60,211 bases of DNA from JBFMAI01 sp040755725 (GCA_040755725.1 JBFMAI010000028.1:1-60211); one strand, 5' to 3'; counted from the stretch's first letter, positions 17,534 to 27,141 are shown. The notes: a model not told the origin generated them from the sequence alone. Made by a program: numbers and translations.

Positions 17534-19369
17534 CTACGGCCGCTGCGGCCGCGCCGCGGCTTCGAGCGCTGCCAGCAAACGCCGGGCCGCGAAATCATCG
17601 GGTTGCAGGTTCACGGCGCGGCGACAGGCCGCCAAGGCCGCCTCCAGACGCCCCTGTTCCGCGAAGCCCTGCGCCAGTCGCAGGTGGGCCAGGGCATTGC
17701 GCGGGTCGAGGCGGACCGCGGTCTGGAAATGCTCGACGGCCCGTGAGACGTCACCCCCGGCGGCCAGGATCGTCCCCAACGTCAGGTGGGCGATGGGGTC
17801 TTGCGGCACGAGTTCCACGGCGCGCGTCGCGTGCGGGCGGGCCTCGTCGAGCCGCCCCGCATCGAGCAGCGCCGAGGCGAGGTTGGTGCGGGCCTCGACC
17901 GATTGGGGGTTCAGCTCGACCGCGACCGTGCCCTGCCGGACCGCTTCGACCAGGCGTCCCGATCGCGCCAGGGCCACGCACAGATTGCTGCGGGCGTGGA
18001 AGTTGTCCGGGTCGTACTCCACCGCTTTTTGAAAGCACGCCAGCGCCCCGGCCAGGTCGCCGCGCGCTTCGGCCAGCCGACCGCGCCCGACCCACGCAGG
18101 CGCCGCACGCGGGTTGTGCCGCAGGACGTACGACCAGAGCGTCTCGGGATCACGCCAGACCTGCACCTGAACGAAGCTCTTCGCGGCCAACGCCAACAGC
18201 AAAAGGCCCGGAACGGCCGTTCGGACTACCCACCGCCGGCGCGGCGACAAAGCCCCCGCGCCGCGGTCCAGCCCCACCGCGACCGCCAGGCCGGCCCCCA
18301 GCCAGGCGGAATACGCCAGATGATCGGCGAACGGCGCGTGTCGCAGATAGCCGAAATGCACGAGCCCCAGCGCGGGGACCAGCGCGATGACGAAGTGCGC
18401 CAGTCCCCACAGCACAAGCCCACCCAGCCGACGTCGGACGAGTACGACCGCCACGACGGCCGCCACGACCGCCCCCAAGGCGGCCCACCCGAGGGGAGAA
18501 GTGAGCGCGATGTTCCACTTGGCATACAGGGGCGACAGCGTCACCGGCAGCACGAACTTTCCGACGTATGCCCACAGGGCCGCGGCGGCGTGCAGCAAGC
18601 GGGCCGGCGCCGAGGCCGCCCCAGCGCTGCCCAGCGCCCCTTCCCGCTCGGCCGTCACGAGGACCGGCAGCACGGCCAGCGCCGCCGCGGGCACCAGCCG
18701 CAATACCCCGCCCCACCCGCGCCGTCCCAGGGCCCAGCGGTCCATCAGCCACATGGACGGCAGGGTGGCGAGCGCCACCGATTTGCTCAGCACGGCCAAG
18801 GCGAAGGCCGTCAGCGTCGTGGCATACCAGCGCCAGTGTCCCGTCTGCCGATGCCGCACATACAGGAGCAACGTGATGACGCTGAACAGCCCGGCGAGCA
18901 GGTTCTTGCGCTCGGCCAGCCACGCCACGGAGCCAACCTGCACGGGGTGCAGGGCGAAGATTGCCGCCGCCAGCCATGCGGCCCGCGGGCCGGCGCCCAG
19001 GGCCTGGAATAGCGCGAAGCTGAGCAGCGCGGCGGCCGCGTGCAGCACAACATTGACAACGTAGTAGCCCGCCGCGCGCTCCCCCCACAATTGGCACTCC
19101 AACCAGTGTGACGTGAACGTGACCGGGTAGTACTGCGGCAGTTCGCGGGTGAGCCAGATCGCCCGTAGCCCGGCGGGCGAGCGCAGGTAGGCGTTGTCGC
19201 GGATGTAGACGTCGTCGTCCCAGTCCACGAAGCCGTTGCGGACGCCGGGGGCGTACGCGACCGCGATTCCGAGCAAGAGCAGCAGCGCGGCCCACTCGCG
19301 GCGGCGGGGCGGTGTCGGCGTGGCTTGCGCGTCGGCGGCCCCCGTGGGCTGGCGTGTCGCCGGTCTCAC
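17534..19369 (-). CDS. TMTC-like polytopic membrane protein with C-terminal TPR repeats
   Basis: 611 residues, GTG start. The first 420 residues hold about ten hydrophobic segments, with an acidic first periplasmic loop (VDWDDDVYIRDN), FALHPVQVGSVAWLAERKN and LSKSVALATLP. These are hallmarks of the GT-C-fold TMTC/DUF1736 family, predicted lipid-linked glycosyltransferases. Five TPR units follow (about 425-600), each with the W/G-A-L-Y/F-A-P pattern, for example ALACFQKAVEYDPDNFHARS. Donor and acceptor are unknown. It follows the small gene at 19383-19826 by 13 bases and likely shares its transcript. Confidence 0.8.
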   Translation of the reverse strand: MRPATRQPTGAADAQATPTPPRRREWAALLLLLGIAVAYAPGVRNGFVDWDDDVYIRDNAYLRSPAGLRAIWLTRELPQYYPVTFTSHWLECQLWGERAAGYYVVNVVLHAAAALLSFALFQALGAGPRAAWLAAAIFALHPVQVGSVAWLAERKNLLAGLFSVITLLLYVRHRQTGHWRWYATTLTAFALAVLSKSVALATLPSMWLMDRWALGRRGWGGVLRLVPAAALAVLPVLVTAEREGALGSAGAASAPARLLHAAAALWAYVGKFVLPVTLSPLYAKWNIALTSPLGWAALGAVVAAVVAVVLVRRRLGGLVLWGLAHFVIALVPALGLVHFGYLRHAPFADHLAYSAWLGAGLAVAVGLDRGAGALSPRRRWVVRTAVPGLLLLALAAKSFVQVQVWRDPETLWSYVLRHNPRAAPAWVGRGRLAEARGDLAGALACFQKAVEYDPDNFHARSNLCVALARSGRLVEAVRQGTVAVELNPQSVEARTNLASALLDAGRLDEARPHATRAVELVPQDPIAHLTLGTILAAGGDVSRAVEHFQTAVRLDPRNALAHLRLAQGFAEQGRLEAALAACRRAVNLQPDDFAARRLLAALEAAARPQRP

Positions 19370-19382
19370 GACGAGCGGGCCC

Positions 19383-19826
19383 TCACGTCAGGGGATGCAG
19401 ACCGGGAGGTGGGACGGGGCCGGGAGGTCGCAGCAATACCTGAAAGCGCCGCCGGCCGAGCAAAGCCTCGTGGCTGAGGATTTCAAAGGCGTACTGCCCC
19501 TCCTGGGGGATGTGGACACCCTGCATGGCGAACAGCAGATCGACCACCGCCAACGGATTGGGGGCCTCCACCTGGCCCTTGCCGCTGAAGAGCGTCACGT
19601 CATCGGCGTCGCGCACCAGGCGCAACTCCAATTCCGCCCTCCCGTTGATCTCGGTCACCGACGCGAGAATCGCCATCTGGTTGATGATCGCCGGCACGCG
19701 CGGCACCAGGATCGTATTGAAGATCCCGATCGCGCTTTTCTTGTTGCTGAGGCGGTCGTCAACGACCGTGTCGCAGATCAGCAGCGACACGACCGTCGGC
19801 AGCGCTTCGGGTTCCTGACCGCTCAT
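19383..19826 (-). CDS. Conserved small protein (DUF6941-like), function unknown
   Basis: 147 residues, with no signal peptide or membrane segment. It opens with VVSLLICDTVVDD and continues KKSAIGIFNTILVPRVPA. Alternating hydrophobic residues suggest a compact beta-sandwich. I recall this pattern from a conserved family of uncharacterised bacterial proteins, but the family name is from memory. It is first in a two-gene leftward unit with the TMTC-like gene and diverges from batD. Confidence 0.6.
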   Translation of the reverse strand: MSGQEPEALPTVVSLLICDTVVDDRLSNKKSAIGIFNTILVPRVPAIINQMAILASVTEINGRAELELRLVRDADDVTLFSGKGQVEAPNPLAVVDLLFAMQGVHIPQEGQYAFEILSHEALLGRRRFQVLLRPPGPVPPPGLHPLT

Positions 19827-19982
19827 ACTGCATCTCCCTTGCCGACGACATCATACTCCAGGCCGCGTTCACCCGCCCGCGGGCAGTGGGTAAGATTTCG
19901 TGTCCGGTCGGCCGGCGGGCCGTCGTCGTGTGGAGTGACGGCCGGGTGCGCACGGCCCACGACCAGCGAGGAACCGAGCCCG

Positions 19983-21764
19983 GTGCTACGAGGTGCCCTA
20001 CAAGCCCCGGCCGGCCCAGGGAGCGTCAGACCCCGCTTGGCCGCGTCGGTTTTCGGTGCCGCCATCCTGCTGGCGGCCCTGCCGGCGTCGGCCGGAGCGC
20101 AGCCGACGGTGGACCTGAAGATCGCCCGCGACGAGGTGTTTGCGGGGGAAGCCGTCCAACTGCTGGTCGAAGTGGAGAACTTCCAGACCTGTGAGCCGCC
20201 CATCCCGCCCACCCTGGACGGGGCCACGCTGCGCGAACAGCCCGGCACCTCCGAATCGTCGTACACGTCCATCGTCAACGGCCGCGTCACCCAGACGCGC
20301 AGCCGGACGTACACGTTCGAGCTGATCGCCACGGTGCCCGGCGAGCTGCTCATTCCCCCGTTCAGCGTGCGCGCCGACGGGCAAGCGCTGACGACCGCGC
20401 CGCTACGCCTCACGGTCCGCCCCAGCGACGCCGACCGCTTGTTCGCCGTGGAGGTCTCCACCGGCCGGCAGCGCGTGTACGTCGGCCAGCGCGTGCCGCT
20501 GACGCTGACGATCTGGGTGAAGCCGGCCCGTTACGGCAGCCAGGTCCTCGACGCGGAGGAGATGTTCCGCCGCATCCAGGCCGTCAACCTGGGGAGCTTC
20601 CCGCAGCCGCAGTTTCGGCAGGTGACGCGCCGGCCGCGACCGGACGGCGACCCGCAGGAGCTCTACTACGCCTTCGAGTTCGCCGCGTCCTTCGTCGCCC
20701 AGCGCCCCGGGCGGCTGACGTTCGACGACCTCGAGTTGGGCATCGCGTATCCAATGCGCGGCGGCACGCGGCACCTGCGGGCGCGGCCGACGGGCGAAGG
20801 GTTGGAGGTGCTGCCCGTGCCGGCCGAGGGCCGGCCCGCCGACTACGCGGGTGCCGTCGGCCTGCTGGCCATCGAGGTCAGCGCGCGGCCCACGGAGGTC
20901 CGCGTCGGCGACCCGATCGAAGTGACCCTCGACATTCTGGGCGACGGGCCGCTGGAAACGCTGCCGCCGCCGCTGTTGAGCAGTAACGCCCGTCTCGACG
21001 CCGCCTTTCGGCTGCCTTCGGAGCAACTGACGGGGGAGACCCAGGAAGGTCGGCGGCGCTACAAGTTCACCCTCCGCGCCAAGCGCGACGATGTGACCGA
21101 GATTCCCCCGATCGAGTACCCGTACTTCGACCCCGACGCCGAACGGTTCGTCGTCGCCCGCAGCAAGCCGATTCCTCTCACCATCCGGCCGGTCGCGGAA
21201 GTCGCGCCGCCGGACATGAGCGGCCTGACGCGGCTTCCGGTGCCGACACCGGAGGGGCTGGAAGCGCTGGACGGGCTGCACGACATCGAGACGAGCGAAA
21301 GCGCGCTTCTGGCGCACGAGTCCACGGTCAGTCCCCGGATGATACTCGTGGTGGCCGGCGGCCCGGGCGCACTCGTTCTGCTGGTATGGGGCGGACGCAC
21401 GATCGCCGAGCGTCGGTCCGCCGACCCGCTGCGCCGCCGCCGCCAGCAAGCTCATCGGACGGCACGCCGCCGTCTGGCCGAGACGCGCTCCGCGCCGCCG
21501 CGCGAGTTGGGCAGTCGCATCGTCGCGGCCCTCACCGGCTACCTCGCCGACCGACTGGGCGAACCCCCAGGGCGTTTCACCGGCCCCGGCGCCCTGACTT
21601 ACCTCCGCGAGCACGGGATGCCGGAGAGTGTCGTCGCGCAGTGGGCGGCGGTGATCCAGCGTTGCGAGGAAGTGAGCTTCGGCGGCGCGACGGCAGCGGA
21701 CGGGGACGCCCTGCGGGCGGCGGCCGCGGCGTGCGTGAAAGCCCTGGAGGGGCAGCGGCTATGA
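19983..21764 (+). CDS. BatD-like aerotolerance protein
   Basis: 593 residues from a GTG at 19983, chosen because it follows a GAGGA ribosome site and opens a clean signal peptide (ASVFGAAILLAALPASAGA). The N-terminal beta-sandwich domains contain FAGEAVQLLVEVEN and VYVGQRVPLTLTIWV, which match BatD (PF13584). A membrane segment sits near residues 455-475 (ILVVAGGPGALVLLVWGG), with a cytoplasmic alpha-helical tail after it. BatD proteins work with VWA proteins BatA/BatB and a MoxR ATPase, but none of those is next to it here. It overlaps batE by ATGA. Confidence 0.8.
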   Translation: MLRGALQAPAGPGSVRPRLAASVFGAAILLAALPASAGAQPTVDLKIARDEVFAGEAVQLLVEVENFQTCEPPIPPTLDGATLREQPGTSESSYTSIVNGRVTQTRSRTYTFELIATVPGELLIPPFSVRADGQALTTAPLRLTVRPSDADRLFAVEVSTGRQRVYVGQRVPLTLTIWVKPARYGSQVLDAEEMFRRIQAVNLGSFPQPQFRQVTRRPRPDGDPQELYYAFEFAASFVAQRPGRLTFDDLELGIAYPMRGGTRHLRARPTGEGLEVLPVPAEGRPADYAGAVGLLAIEVSARPTEVRVGDPIEVTLDILGDGPLETLPPPLLSSNARLDAAFRLPSEQLTGETQEGRRRYKFTLRAKRDDVTEIPPIEYPYFDPDAERFVVARSKPIPLTIRPVAEVAPPDMSGLTRLPVPTPEGLEALDGLHDIETSESALLAHESTVSPRMILVVAGGPGALVLLVWGGRTIAERRSADPLRRRRQQAHRTARRRLAETRSAPPRELGSRIVAALTGYLADRLGEPPGRFTGPGALTYLREHGMPESVVAQWAAVIQRCEEVSFGGATAADGDALRAAAAACVKALEGQRL

Positions 21765-22696
21765 GCCAGCCGGGAACGTGTGAACGTGGCAAGGTGGGAA
21801 CGTGGGGACGGCAGCGGCCGCACCCGAGTAACCGGTCGACGCACAACGGCCGGCGTTCCCACGCTCCCACTTTCCCAGCGGCCCACTGGCGGGCCGCCGC
21901 GGCCCTCGCGCTGTGTCTCTTGGTGGCCCCGGGGGCGCTCCGGGCCGGCGAACCGCTGTCGCCGCAGCGGCAGCGCGAAATCCTGCGCAGCGCGCTGACC
22001 GCCTACGACCAGGCGGTCGCGGTCGCGCGGGAGAACCCGGACGAGGCGCGGCAGCTCTATCGGCAGGCCGCGGGCGGGCTGCTTGCGCTGCGCGACGCCG
22101 GCGGCGACAACGCCGCCGTCGAATACAACCTCGGCAACATCTACTTCCGGCTGGGTGAACTCGGTCGGGCGGTCCTGCACTATCGTCGGGCGGAGCGCCT
22201 GGCCCCGGGTGATCCTCGTCTGCGCGCCAATCTCCGCTTCGCGCGCGACCGTGTGGAGCCGATGATCGTGCCCACGGGACAAGGCCGGTTGGTCCGCAGC
22301 CTGCTGTTCTGGCACTACGACACGTCGCCGCGGCAGCGCTTCGTCGTCTTGGTTGTCGCCTCCGGCGCGGGGTGGCTGCTGTTGCTGGGCGGGCTGCTGT
22401 GGCGTAGGCGTCCCCTGATGCTCATCGCGGCTCCCTTCCTGGTCGCCGTGGTCGCCGTCACCGGTTCACTCCTGTGGCAGCTTCACGACGAAGCCCGTCG
22501 GCCGCCGGCGGTCGTTGTCGGTAACGCCGTTCCGCTCCGCCTGGGTCGCGGTGAAGGGGCCGATCTCGCCCTGAAGCAACCGCTCGGCCCCGGCGTCGAG
22601 CTGCGCCTCCTGCGTCAGCACGGGGAGTGGGTCGAAGTGCAACTCGCCAACGACCAGACCGGCTGGCTGCCGGCGCAAGCCGTCGAACCACTCTGA
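21761..22696 (+). CDS. BatE-like TPR and SH3-type protein
   Basis: 311 residues. The ATG overlaps the batD stop (ATGA). After an unusual basic N-terminal extension (residues 2-45) comes a signal-like helix (AALALCLLVAPGALRAG). TPR motifs follow (AVEYNLGNIYFRLGELGRAVLHYRRAE), then two membrane segments (about 190-235) and a C-terminal SH3b-like domain (GEWVEVQLANDQTGWLPAQAVEPL, split). This matches BatE. The N-terminal extension is encoded by a dispersed palindromic repeat (about 21773-21870), so the signal helix begins unusually late. No better internal start is evident. Confidence 0.75.
   Translation: MSQPGTCERGKVGTWGRQRPHPSNRSTHNGRRSHAPTFPAAHWRAAAALALCLLVAPGALRAGEPLSPQRQREILRSALTAYDQAVAVARENPDEARQLYRQAAGGLLALRDAGGDNAAVEYNLGNIYFRLGELGRAVLHYRRAERLAPGDPRLRANLRFARDRVEPMIVPTGQGRLVRSLLFWHYDTSPRQRFVVLVVASGAGWLLLLGGLLWRRRPLMLIAAPFLVAVVAVTGSLLWQLHDEARRPPAVVVGNAVPLRLGRGEGADLALKQPLGPGVELRLLRQHGEWVEVQLANDQTGWLPAQAVEPL
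21773..21875. repeat. Repeat family D (GGGAACGTG units) inside the batE N-terminus
   Basis: The left arm contains two GGGAACGTG units with spacing like the intergenic copy at 31238-31275. The right arm (TTCCCACGCTCCCAC) is its complement, so the DNA can fold as a long hairpin. It is read in frame as a basic extension before the BatE signal helix. Confidence 0.65.
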
Positions 22697-22892
22697 TCCG
22701 CCCCGGCCACCCGGTAGCGGTCGGACTCCGCATCAGTCAGTAGCGGCCGGGCTCCGCACCGGCCGCAGACGGGGCGACCACTGCTCAAAAGCAGCGGCAC
22801 ACACGAACAGCACTGGCACGCGCGTGGGGACCCCACCGGCCACGGGACCACAGGCGGGGACGCCTGGACCACCCTATGTAGCAGCCGGTTGA
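22697..22892. repeat. Intergenic block with repeat family C
   Basis: Between convergent batE and the sensor kinase. A palindrome GCGGCCGG...CCGGCCGC lies at 22743-22766, preceded by a degenerate second copy at about 22711-22738. Near 22850 there is a GGCGGGGACGCC element also seen around 59515-59565. No gene is visible. Confidence 0.6.
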
Positions 22893-24485
22893 TTACGTGG
22901 TGGGGCGCGCGGCCGTCGACTCGACGATCACCGCGCTGGACCGCGTGTCGCGGATGACCGGTGCCTCGGCCTCGACGTTCACGGGGAAGCTGACCGTGAA
23001 CGTCGAGCCCTCGCCGGTGCGCGACCGCACGTGGATGTAGCCGCCGGCCTGCTCCACGACCTCCCGCACGATGGATAACCCCAGCCCGGTACCCGGGATG
23101 CCCGCGGACAGCGCGGCGTTGCCACGGTGGAACGCGTCGAAGATCGACCCGGCCGCCGGCGAGCCATCTTCCCGCAGCGGCAGGGCGTCGCCCAGCCCGA
23201 TGCCCGTGTCCTGCACGATGACGAACACGTAATCGCGGACGTCGCGGAGACGTCCGGCCCGGGCCGGCGGGGGGGGCAGGTCCGCGGCCCCCGCGGCCGC
23301 GGCGCCGCCGACCACCCGCACGTCCACGCGGCCGCCCGCCGGAGTGTACTTGATGGCGTTCTCCACCAGGTTGCTCACGCAATCCCCCAGGTCCCGCGGC
23401 TCCACCCGTGCCAACAGCGGCGGGCCGTCGGGCACGCTCTGCTGCAACGCGACCCCCTTGGCCTCGGCGACGGCCAGGTGGCGCGCCCACACGTCGCGGA
23501 CGATACGGCCCACGTCGGCCTGCGCCTGACGGTGCCGCCCCGGATCGGCCTCCTGAACGCGGGCCAGCGTCAACAACTCGGTGACCTGGACGATGCCGTC
23601 GCGACAGCGGCGGACGATCTTCTCGCAGGTGGTCAGAATGCCCTTCTCGTCGGCCACGATCTCGTCGCGAATCAGCCCGGCCAGCGTCTGCACCATCGCC
23701 AACGGGCTCTTGAGCTGGTGGGCGGCGATCTGCATGAACCGCGAGCGACGGGCCTGAAGGTCCTGGATGGCCTGCCGCGACTGCTCCAGCGCGGCGTTCA
23801 TGCGGATCAGCATGTCCTCGCGCCGGTCCAGCACCTTGCCGATGCGGTCGGTGAAGTACAGCGTGCCGAAGATTGCCGCCGCCGCCACGGTCACCGCGAT
23901 GCTGACGTAGTGCGGCTGCTGATAGAGGTGCGTCGATCCCAACTGCGGCAGAAACGGGTAGAAGGCGATCCAGCCGTGCCACTGCGCGATGCCCATCGCG
24001 GCATACAGGAGCACGGCCCAGCCGCCCAGCAGGAAGGCCTGCCAGGTCCGCAGCAGCAGTCCGGTGATGGCCATATGGAACAGGTAGAACAGCGACATCG
24101 GGTTCTCGACGCCGCCGGTCAGCGCCAGAATCCACGTCAGCAGCAGCAGGTCGGTCGCGATCTGGGCGCCGGCGTAGATCTGCCCGGCGCGAATCGCTGC
24201 CCGCTGGTCCGTGCCCGGCTCATTCAGCCGCGGCCGCAGGAGCCGCGCCACCGCCGTCCACATCACGTTGGTCGCCGCCACGGCCAGCACCACCGCGAGC
24301 AGACCCCCGGGTCGGCGGGCCGCCGGCTGCACGAAGCGCTCGACGGCCAACACGGCGAGGGCCCCGGCGGCAAACAGCCAGCGCAGGCGGATGAACCAGT
24401 GCAGTTGCAGAAGCACCACCAGCGCGTACGGCTTGCCCGCCGTCGCGCCGGGGGCGCTGAAGGGTTGCCCTCCGTCCACAACCAT
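22893..24485 (-). CDS. Membrane sensor histidine kinase, RegB/PrrB-like
   Basis: About 530 residues from the ATG at 24485; a GTG at 24494 would add three. Six hydrophobic segments fill the first 215 residues and include GGVENP, resembling the quinone-sensing GGxxNPF motif of RegB/PrrB redox kinases. A short coiled stretch leads to HisKA (IAAHQLKSPL, His near residue 256), then the N box (LVENAIKYTP), G1 (DTGIGL) and G2 (GTGLGLSIV). The catalytic set is complete. No response regulator is adjacent, so it is an orphan here. The sensing of quinone redox state is an inference from the motif. Confidence 0.85.
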   Translation of the reverse strand: MVVDGGQPFSAPGATAGKPYALVVLLQLHWFIRLRWLFAAGALAVLAVERFVQPAARRPGGLLAVVLAVAATNVMWTAVARLLRPRLNEPGTDQRAAIRAGQIYAGAQIATDLLLLTWILALTGGVENPMSLFYLFHMAITGLLLRTWQAFLLGGWAVLLYAAMGIAQWHGWIAFYPFLPQLGSTHLYQQPHYVSIAVTVAAAAIFGTLYFTDRIGKVLDRREDMLIRMNAALEQSRQAIQDLQARRSRFMQIAAHQLKSPLAMVQTLAGLIRDEIVADEKGILTTCEKIVRRCRDGIVQVTELLTLARVQEADPGRHRQAQADVGRIVRDVWARHLAVAEAKGVALQQSVPDGPPLLARVEPRDLGDCVSNLVENAIKYTPAGGRVDVRVVGGAAAAGAADLPPPPARAGRLRDVRDYVFVIVQDTGIGLGDALPLREDGSPAAGSIFDAFHRGNAALSAGIPGTGLGLSIVREVVEQAGGYIHVRSRTGEGSTFTVSFPVNVEAEAPVIRDTRSSAVIVESTAARPTT

Positions 24486-24569
24486 CGCCGTCACCCAGTG
24501 GCACAGGCGTCCCGGCCTGTGTTCCCGCCAATGGCACAGGCGTTCCCGCCGCCTGGTCGTGCGGGCCGA

Positions 24570-27038
24570 TCAACTCCCCAAAGTACCCGGGGCGCCGGCA
24601 TCGAGCAAACGCTCGGTCGCTAGGCGCCAGGCCGCCACCCACGCCTGCCCCAGCGCGATCCCGCCATCCCCGCACGGGACGTGCCGGTGATAGAGCACCC
24701 GTCGGCCGTCCGCCTCCAGCCGCTCGACCAGGCGGGTCAACAGGCGGCGGTTGGCGAAGCACCCCCCGGAGACGGCGACCGTGGCGACGGCCCCCGGGGG
24801 ATCGGCGCGGCGGACCCAGGCCGCCAGGGCGTCGGCGAGGGCCTCGTGGAAGCGGGCCGCGACGAGGGCGGGTGATTCACCGCGTTGACGGGCTGCGATC
24901 AGCTCGCGGAACATCGGCCGCAACGACAGGGTGACAACGCTGCCGCGCTCGTCGAAATCGAACGGATAGGAGCCGGCGGCGCCGGCGTGGTCCCCGGCGG
25001 CGGCCTCGACGGCCATCGCCGCCTCCGCTTCGTGTCGGTTGCGGGCGCATAAGCCCAGCAGGAAGGCGACGGCGTCGAACACGCGGCCAAGGCTGGAAGT
25101 CAGCGGGGACTGCGCGCCCGCGCCGGCCAAACGCTCGAACAATGCCAAGGCCTCGTCCGAGGGCGACGGCAGTGACGAGCCGGCACCGGCGGCACGCAAA
25201 GCGTCCGGCCAGCCGGGGCCGGCGCGGCCGGGCGAGCCTCCCGGCGAGCCGCCGGCCGGCCGCGGCCTTGTCTTCCCGTCCCGTGTCCCCTGTCCCTGGT
25301 CCAGGGCCGCGCGCAGTAGCGCCGCGGCCGGCCGCCACGTCTCCAGCGCCGCCGCGTCGCCGCCCACCAGCGGGTAGTACTCCAGGTGGCCGATGCGTTC
25401 GACCTCCCCGCGCTCGCAGCGCAACAACTCACAGCCCCACACCGCGTGGTCGGGCCCGAAGCCGGCGCCGTCGCATGCCAGACCCAGGACGGGTCCCGGC
25501 TCGCCCCATTCCGCCATGACGCTGGCGATGTGGGCGTGGTGGTGCTGGACCTCGATGAGGGGCAAGTCAAGTCGGCGGGCGTACTCGGTGGACAAGTAGC
25601 GCGGGTGCAGATCACACGCGATGGCGTCCGGCGCGAAGTCGCACAGGGTCTTCAAGCGGCCGATCGCCTCGACGTAATGCCGAAACGCCTCCGGCCGTGT
25701 CAGGTCGCCGAGGTGCTCACTCAGAATCGCTTCGGTTCCGCTGAGCAAGCAGACGGTGGCCTTCAATTCGCCGCCGACCGCTAGCACGCGCGGCGCCGGT
25801 CCGCGCGCCGGGGCCAGTCCCAGGTGAATCGGCCGCGGCGCGTACCCGCGCGCCCGGCGGATCGGCACCGCCTCGCCGCGGAAGGTCTGCACGACCGAGT
25901 CGTCGATCGGGCGGAAGATTTCGCGATTGTGCCGCAGGAACGCGTCGGCCACGTCGGACAGCTCACGCAGCGCGTCCTCGTCGCGGTAGGTGAGCGGCTG
26001 GCCGGCCAGGTTCGCCGAGGTCATCACCAGCGGGCCCAGTCCCTCGGCGAACAGGAGGTGATGGACCGGCGCGTAGGGCAGCAGGAGGCCGTAGTCGCCG
26101 CAACCCGGCGCCACCGACGGCGCAATGGCCACGCCCTCCGCTTTGGGGGCCAGCACGATCGGTGCGGCCGGCGAGGTCAACGCCTCCTCGTCAGCCGGCG
26201 TTAGACGGCACAGTCGTCGGGCCGTCGCCAGATCGGGGACCATCAGCGCCAGCGGCTTGCCGTCGCGCAGCTTCCGTTCACGCAGACGCCGAACGACCTC
26301 CTCGCGGTCGGCGCGGCAGGCCAGGTGGTACCCCCCGATCCCCTTGATAGCGACGATGCCGCTTTCCTGGAGCAAGCGCGCTGCGGCGCGCAGCGCGTCA
26401 TCGCCGTGGACCGACCGGGTGCCCTGTTCCGCGCCTGCCGCATTCCCGCACCCCCGCCATTCCAGCCGGGGTCCGCACACGGCACACGCGTTCGGCTGCG
26501 CGTGGAACCGCCGATCGGCGGGGTCGTCGTATTCGCGCTGACACGCCGGACACATCTGAAACACGGCCATAGTGGTTTGCGGCCGGTCGTAGGGCACGTC
26601 GCGGATGATCGAGTACCGCGGCCCGCAGTTGGTGCAGTTGATGAACGGATAGCGGTGGCGCCGATCGACGGGATCAAGCAGCTCGCGACGGCAATCGGCG
26701 CACGTCGCCGCATCCGGCGCCACTTCCGGCCGGCGCCCCGCGTCGCGCTCGGAAGCACGAATTCGAAACGTCGTCTCCCCGCACGCCGGCAAGTCGCGCC
26801 GCGCCAGCTCGTTGATACGGGCCAGCGGCGGCAGCTCGGCCAGGAGCTCGCGTTCGAACGCCGCCAGGGCCGCCGGCGACCCTTCGATCTCGATCGTGGC
26901 CCCGTTGTTGTCGTTGGCCACCGACCCGCCCACGCCGTGCCGCGCCGCCAAGCGGTATACGAACGGGCGGAAGCCCACCCCTTGCACCTGCCCGCGCACG
27001 TCGAGGCGTCTTCGGACCAGAGCGGTTGCGTCCGTCAC
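24570..27038 (-). CDS. hypF: Carbamoyltransferase HypF
   Basis: 822 residues, GTG start. HypF makes the thiocarbamate precursor of the CN ligands of [NiFe] hydrogenases. Domains in order: acylphosphatase (GQVQGVGFRPFVYRLA), zinc fingers (CADC, CTNCGPR, CPAC, CAVCGPR, about 115-190), YrdC-like (KGIGGYHLACRA, about 230-390), and Kae1-like (EVQHHHAHIASV, then SGGCFANRRLLT). The usual length is about 750; the extra residues lie mostly in an insert near 595-635 rich in Gly/Pro/Arg, which is encoded by dispersed repeat DNA (25225-25305). No other hyp or hydrogenase gene is in the window. Confidence 0.93.
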   Translation of the reverse strand: MTDATALVRRRLDVRGQVQGVGFRPFVYRLAARHGVGGSVANDNNGATIEIEGSPAALAAFERELLAELPPLARINELARRDLPACGETTFRIRASERDAGRRPEVAPDAATCADCRRELLDPVDRRHRYPFINCTNCGPRYSIIRDVPYDRPQTTMAVFQMCPACQREYDDPADRRFHAQPNACAVCGPRLEWRGCGNAAGAEQGTRSVHGDDALRAAARLLQESGIVAIKGIGGYHLACRADREEVVRRLRERKLRDGKPLALMVPDLATARRLCRLTPADEEALTSPAAPIVLAPKAEGVAIAPSVAPGCGDYGLLLPYAPVHHLLFAEGLGPLVMTSANLAGQPLTYRDEDALRELSDVADAFLRHNREIFRPIDDSVVQTFRGEAVPIRRARGYAPRPIHLGLAPARGPAPRVLAVGGELKATVCLLSGTEAILSEHLGDLTRPEAFRHYVEAIGRLKTLCDFAPDAIACDLHPRYLSTEYARRLDLPLIEVQHHHAHIASVMAEWGEPGPVLGLACDGAGFGPDHAVWGCELLRCERGEVERIGHLEYYPLVGGDAAALETWRPAAALLRAALDQGQGTRDGKTRPRPAGGSPGGSPGRAGPGWPDALRAAGAGSSLPSPSDEALALFERLAGAGAQSPLTSSLGRVFDAVAFLLGLCARNRHEAEAAMAVEAAAGDHAGAAGSYPFDFDERGSVVTLSLRPMFRELIAARQRGESPALVAARFHEALADALAAWVRRADPPGAVATVAVSGGCFANRRLLTRLVERLEADGRRVLYHRHVPCGDGGIALGQAWVAAWRLATERLLDAGAPGTLGS
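25225..25305. repeat. Repeat family B fragment inside hypF
   Basis: Bases 25230-25250 (GGGCGAGCCTCCCGGCGAGC plus C) are identical to part of the intergenic element at 55668-55743. The next 45 bases carry CCCGT/CCCTG units like those near 31330-31365. The stretch is in frame and creates a Gly/Pro/Arg insert between two conserved HypF segments. Confidence 0.65.
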
Positions 27039-27141
27039 AGTCTGCTCCGCGGCTATCTGACCCTATCCGGCGGGAGCGGAAACTCCAAGCGCCGGCACAC
27101 ATCCAGGGTAGGGCGCGGGGCACGATGGCCGCGGCGGGTGG

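Noticed and set aside
21386..21760. Upstream extension of the batE frame
   Set aside because: It lies fully inside batD in another frame; the ATG at 21761 in an ATGA overlap is a better start.
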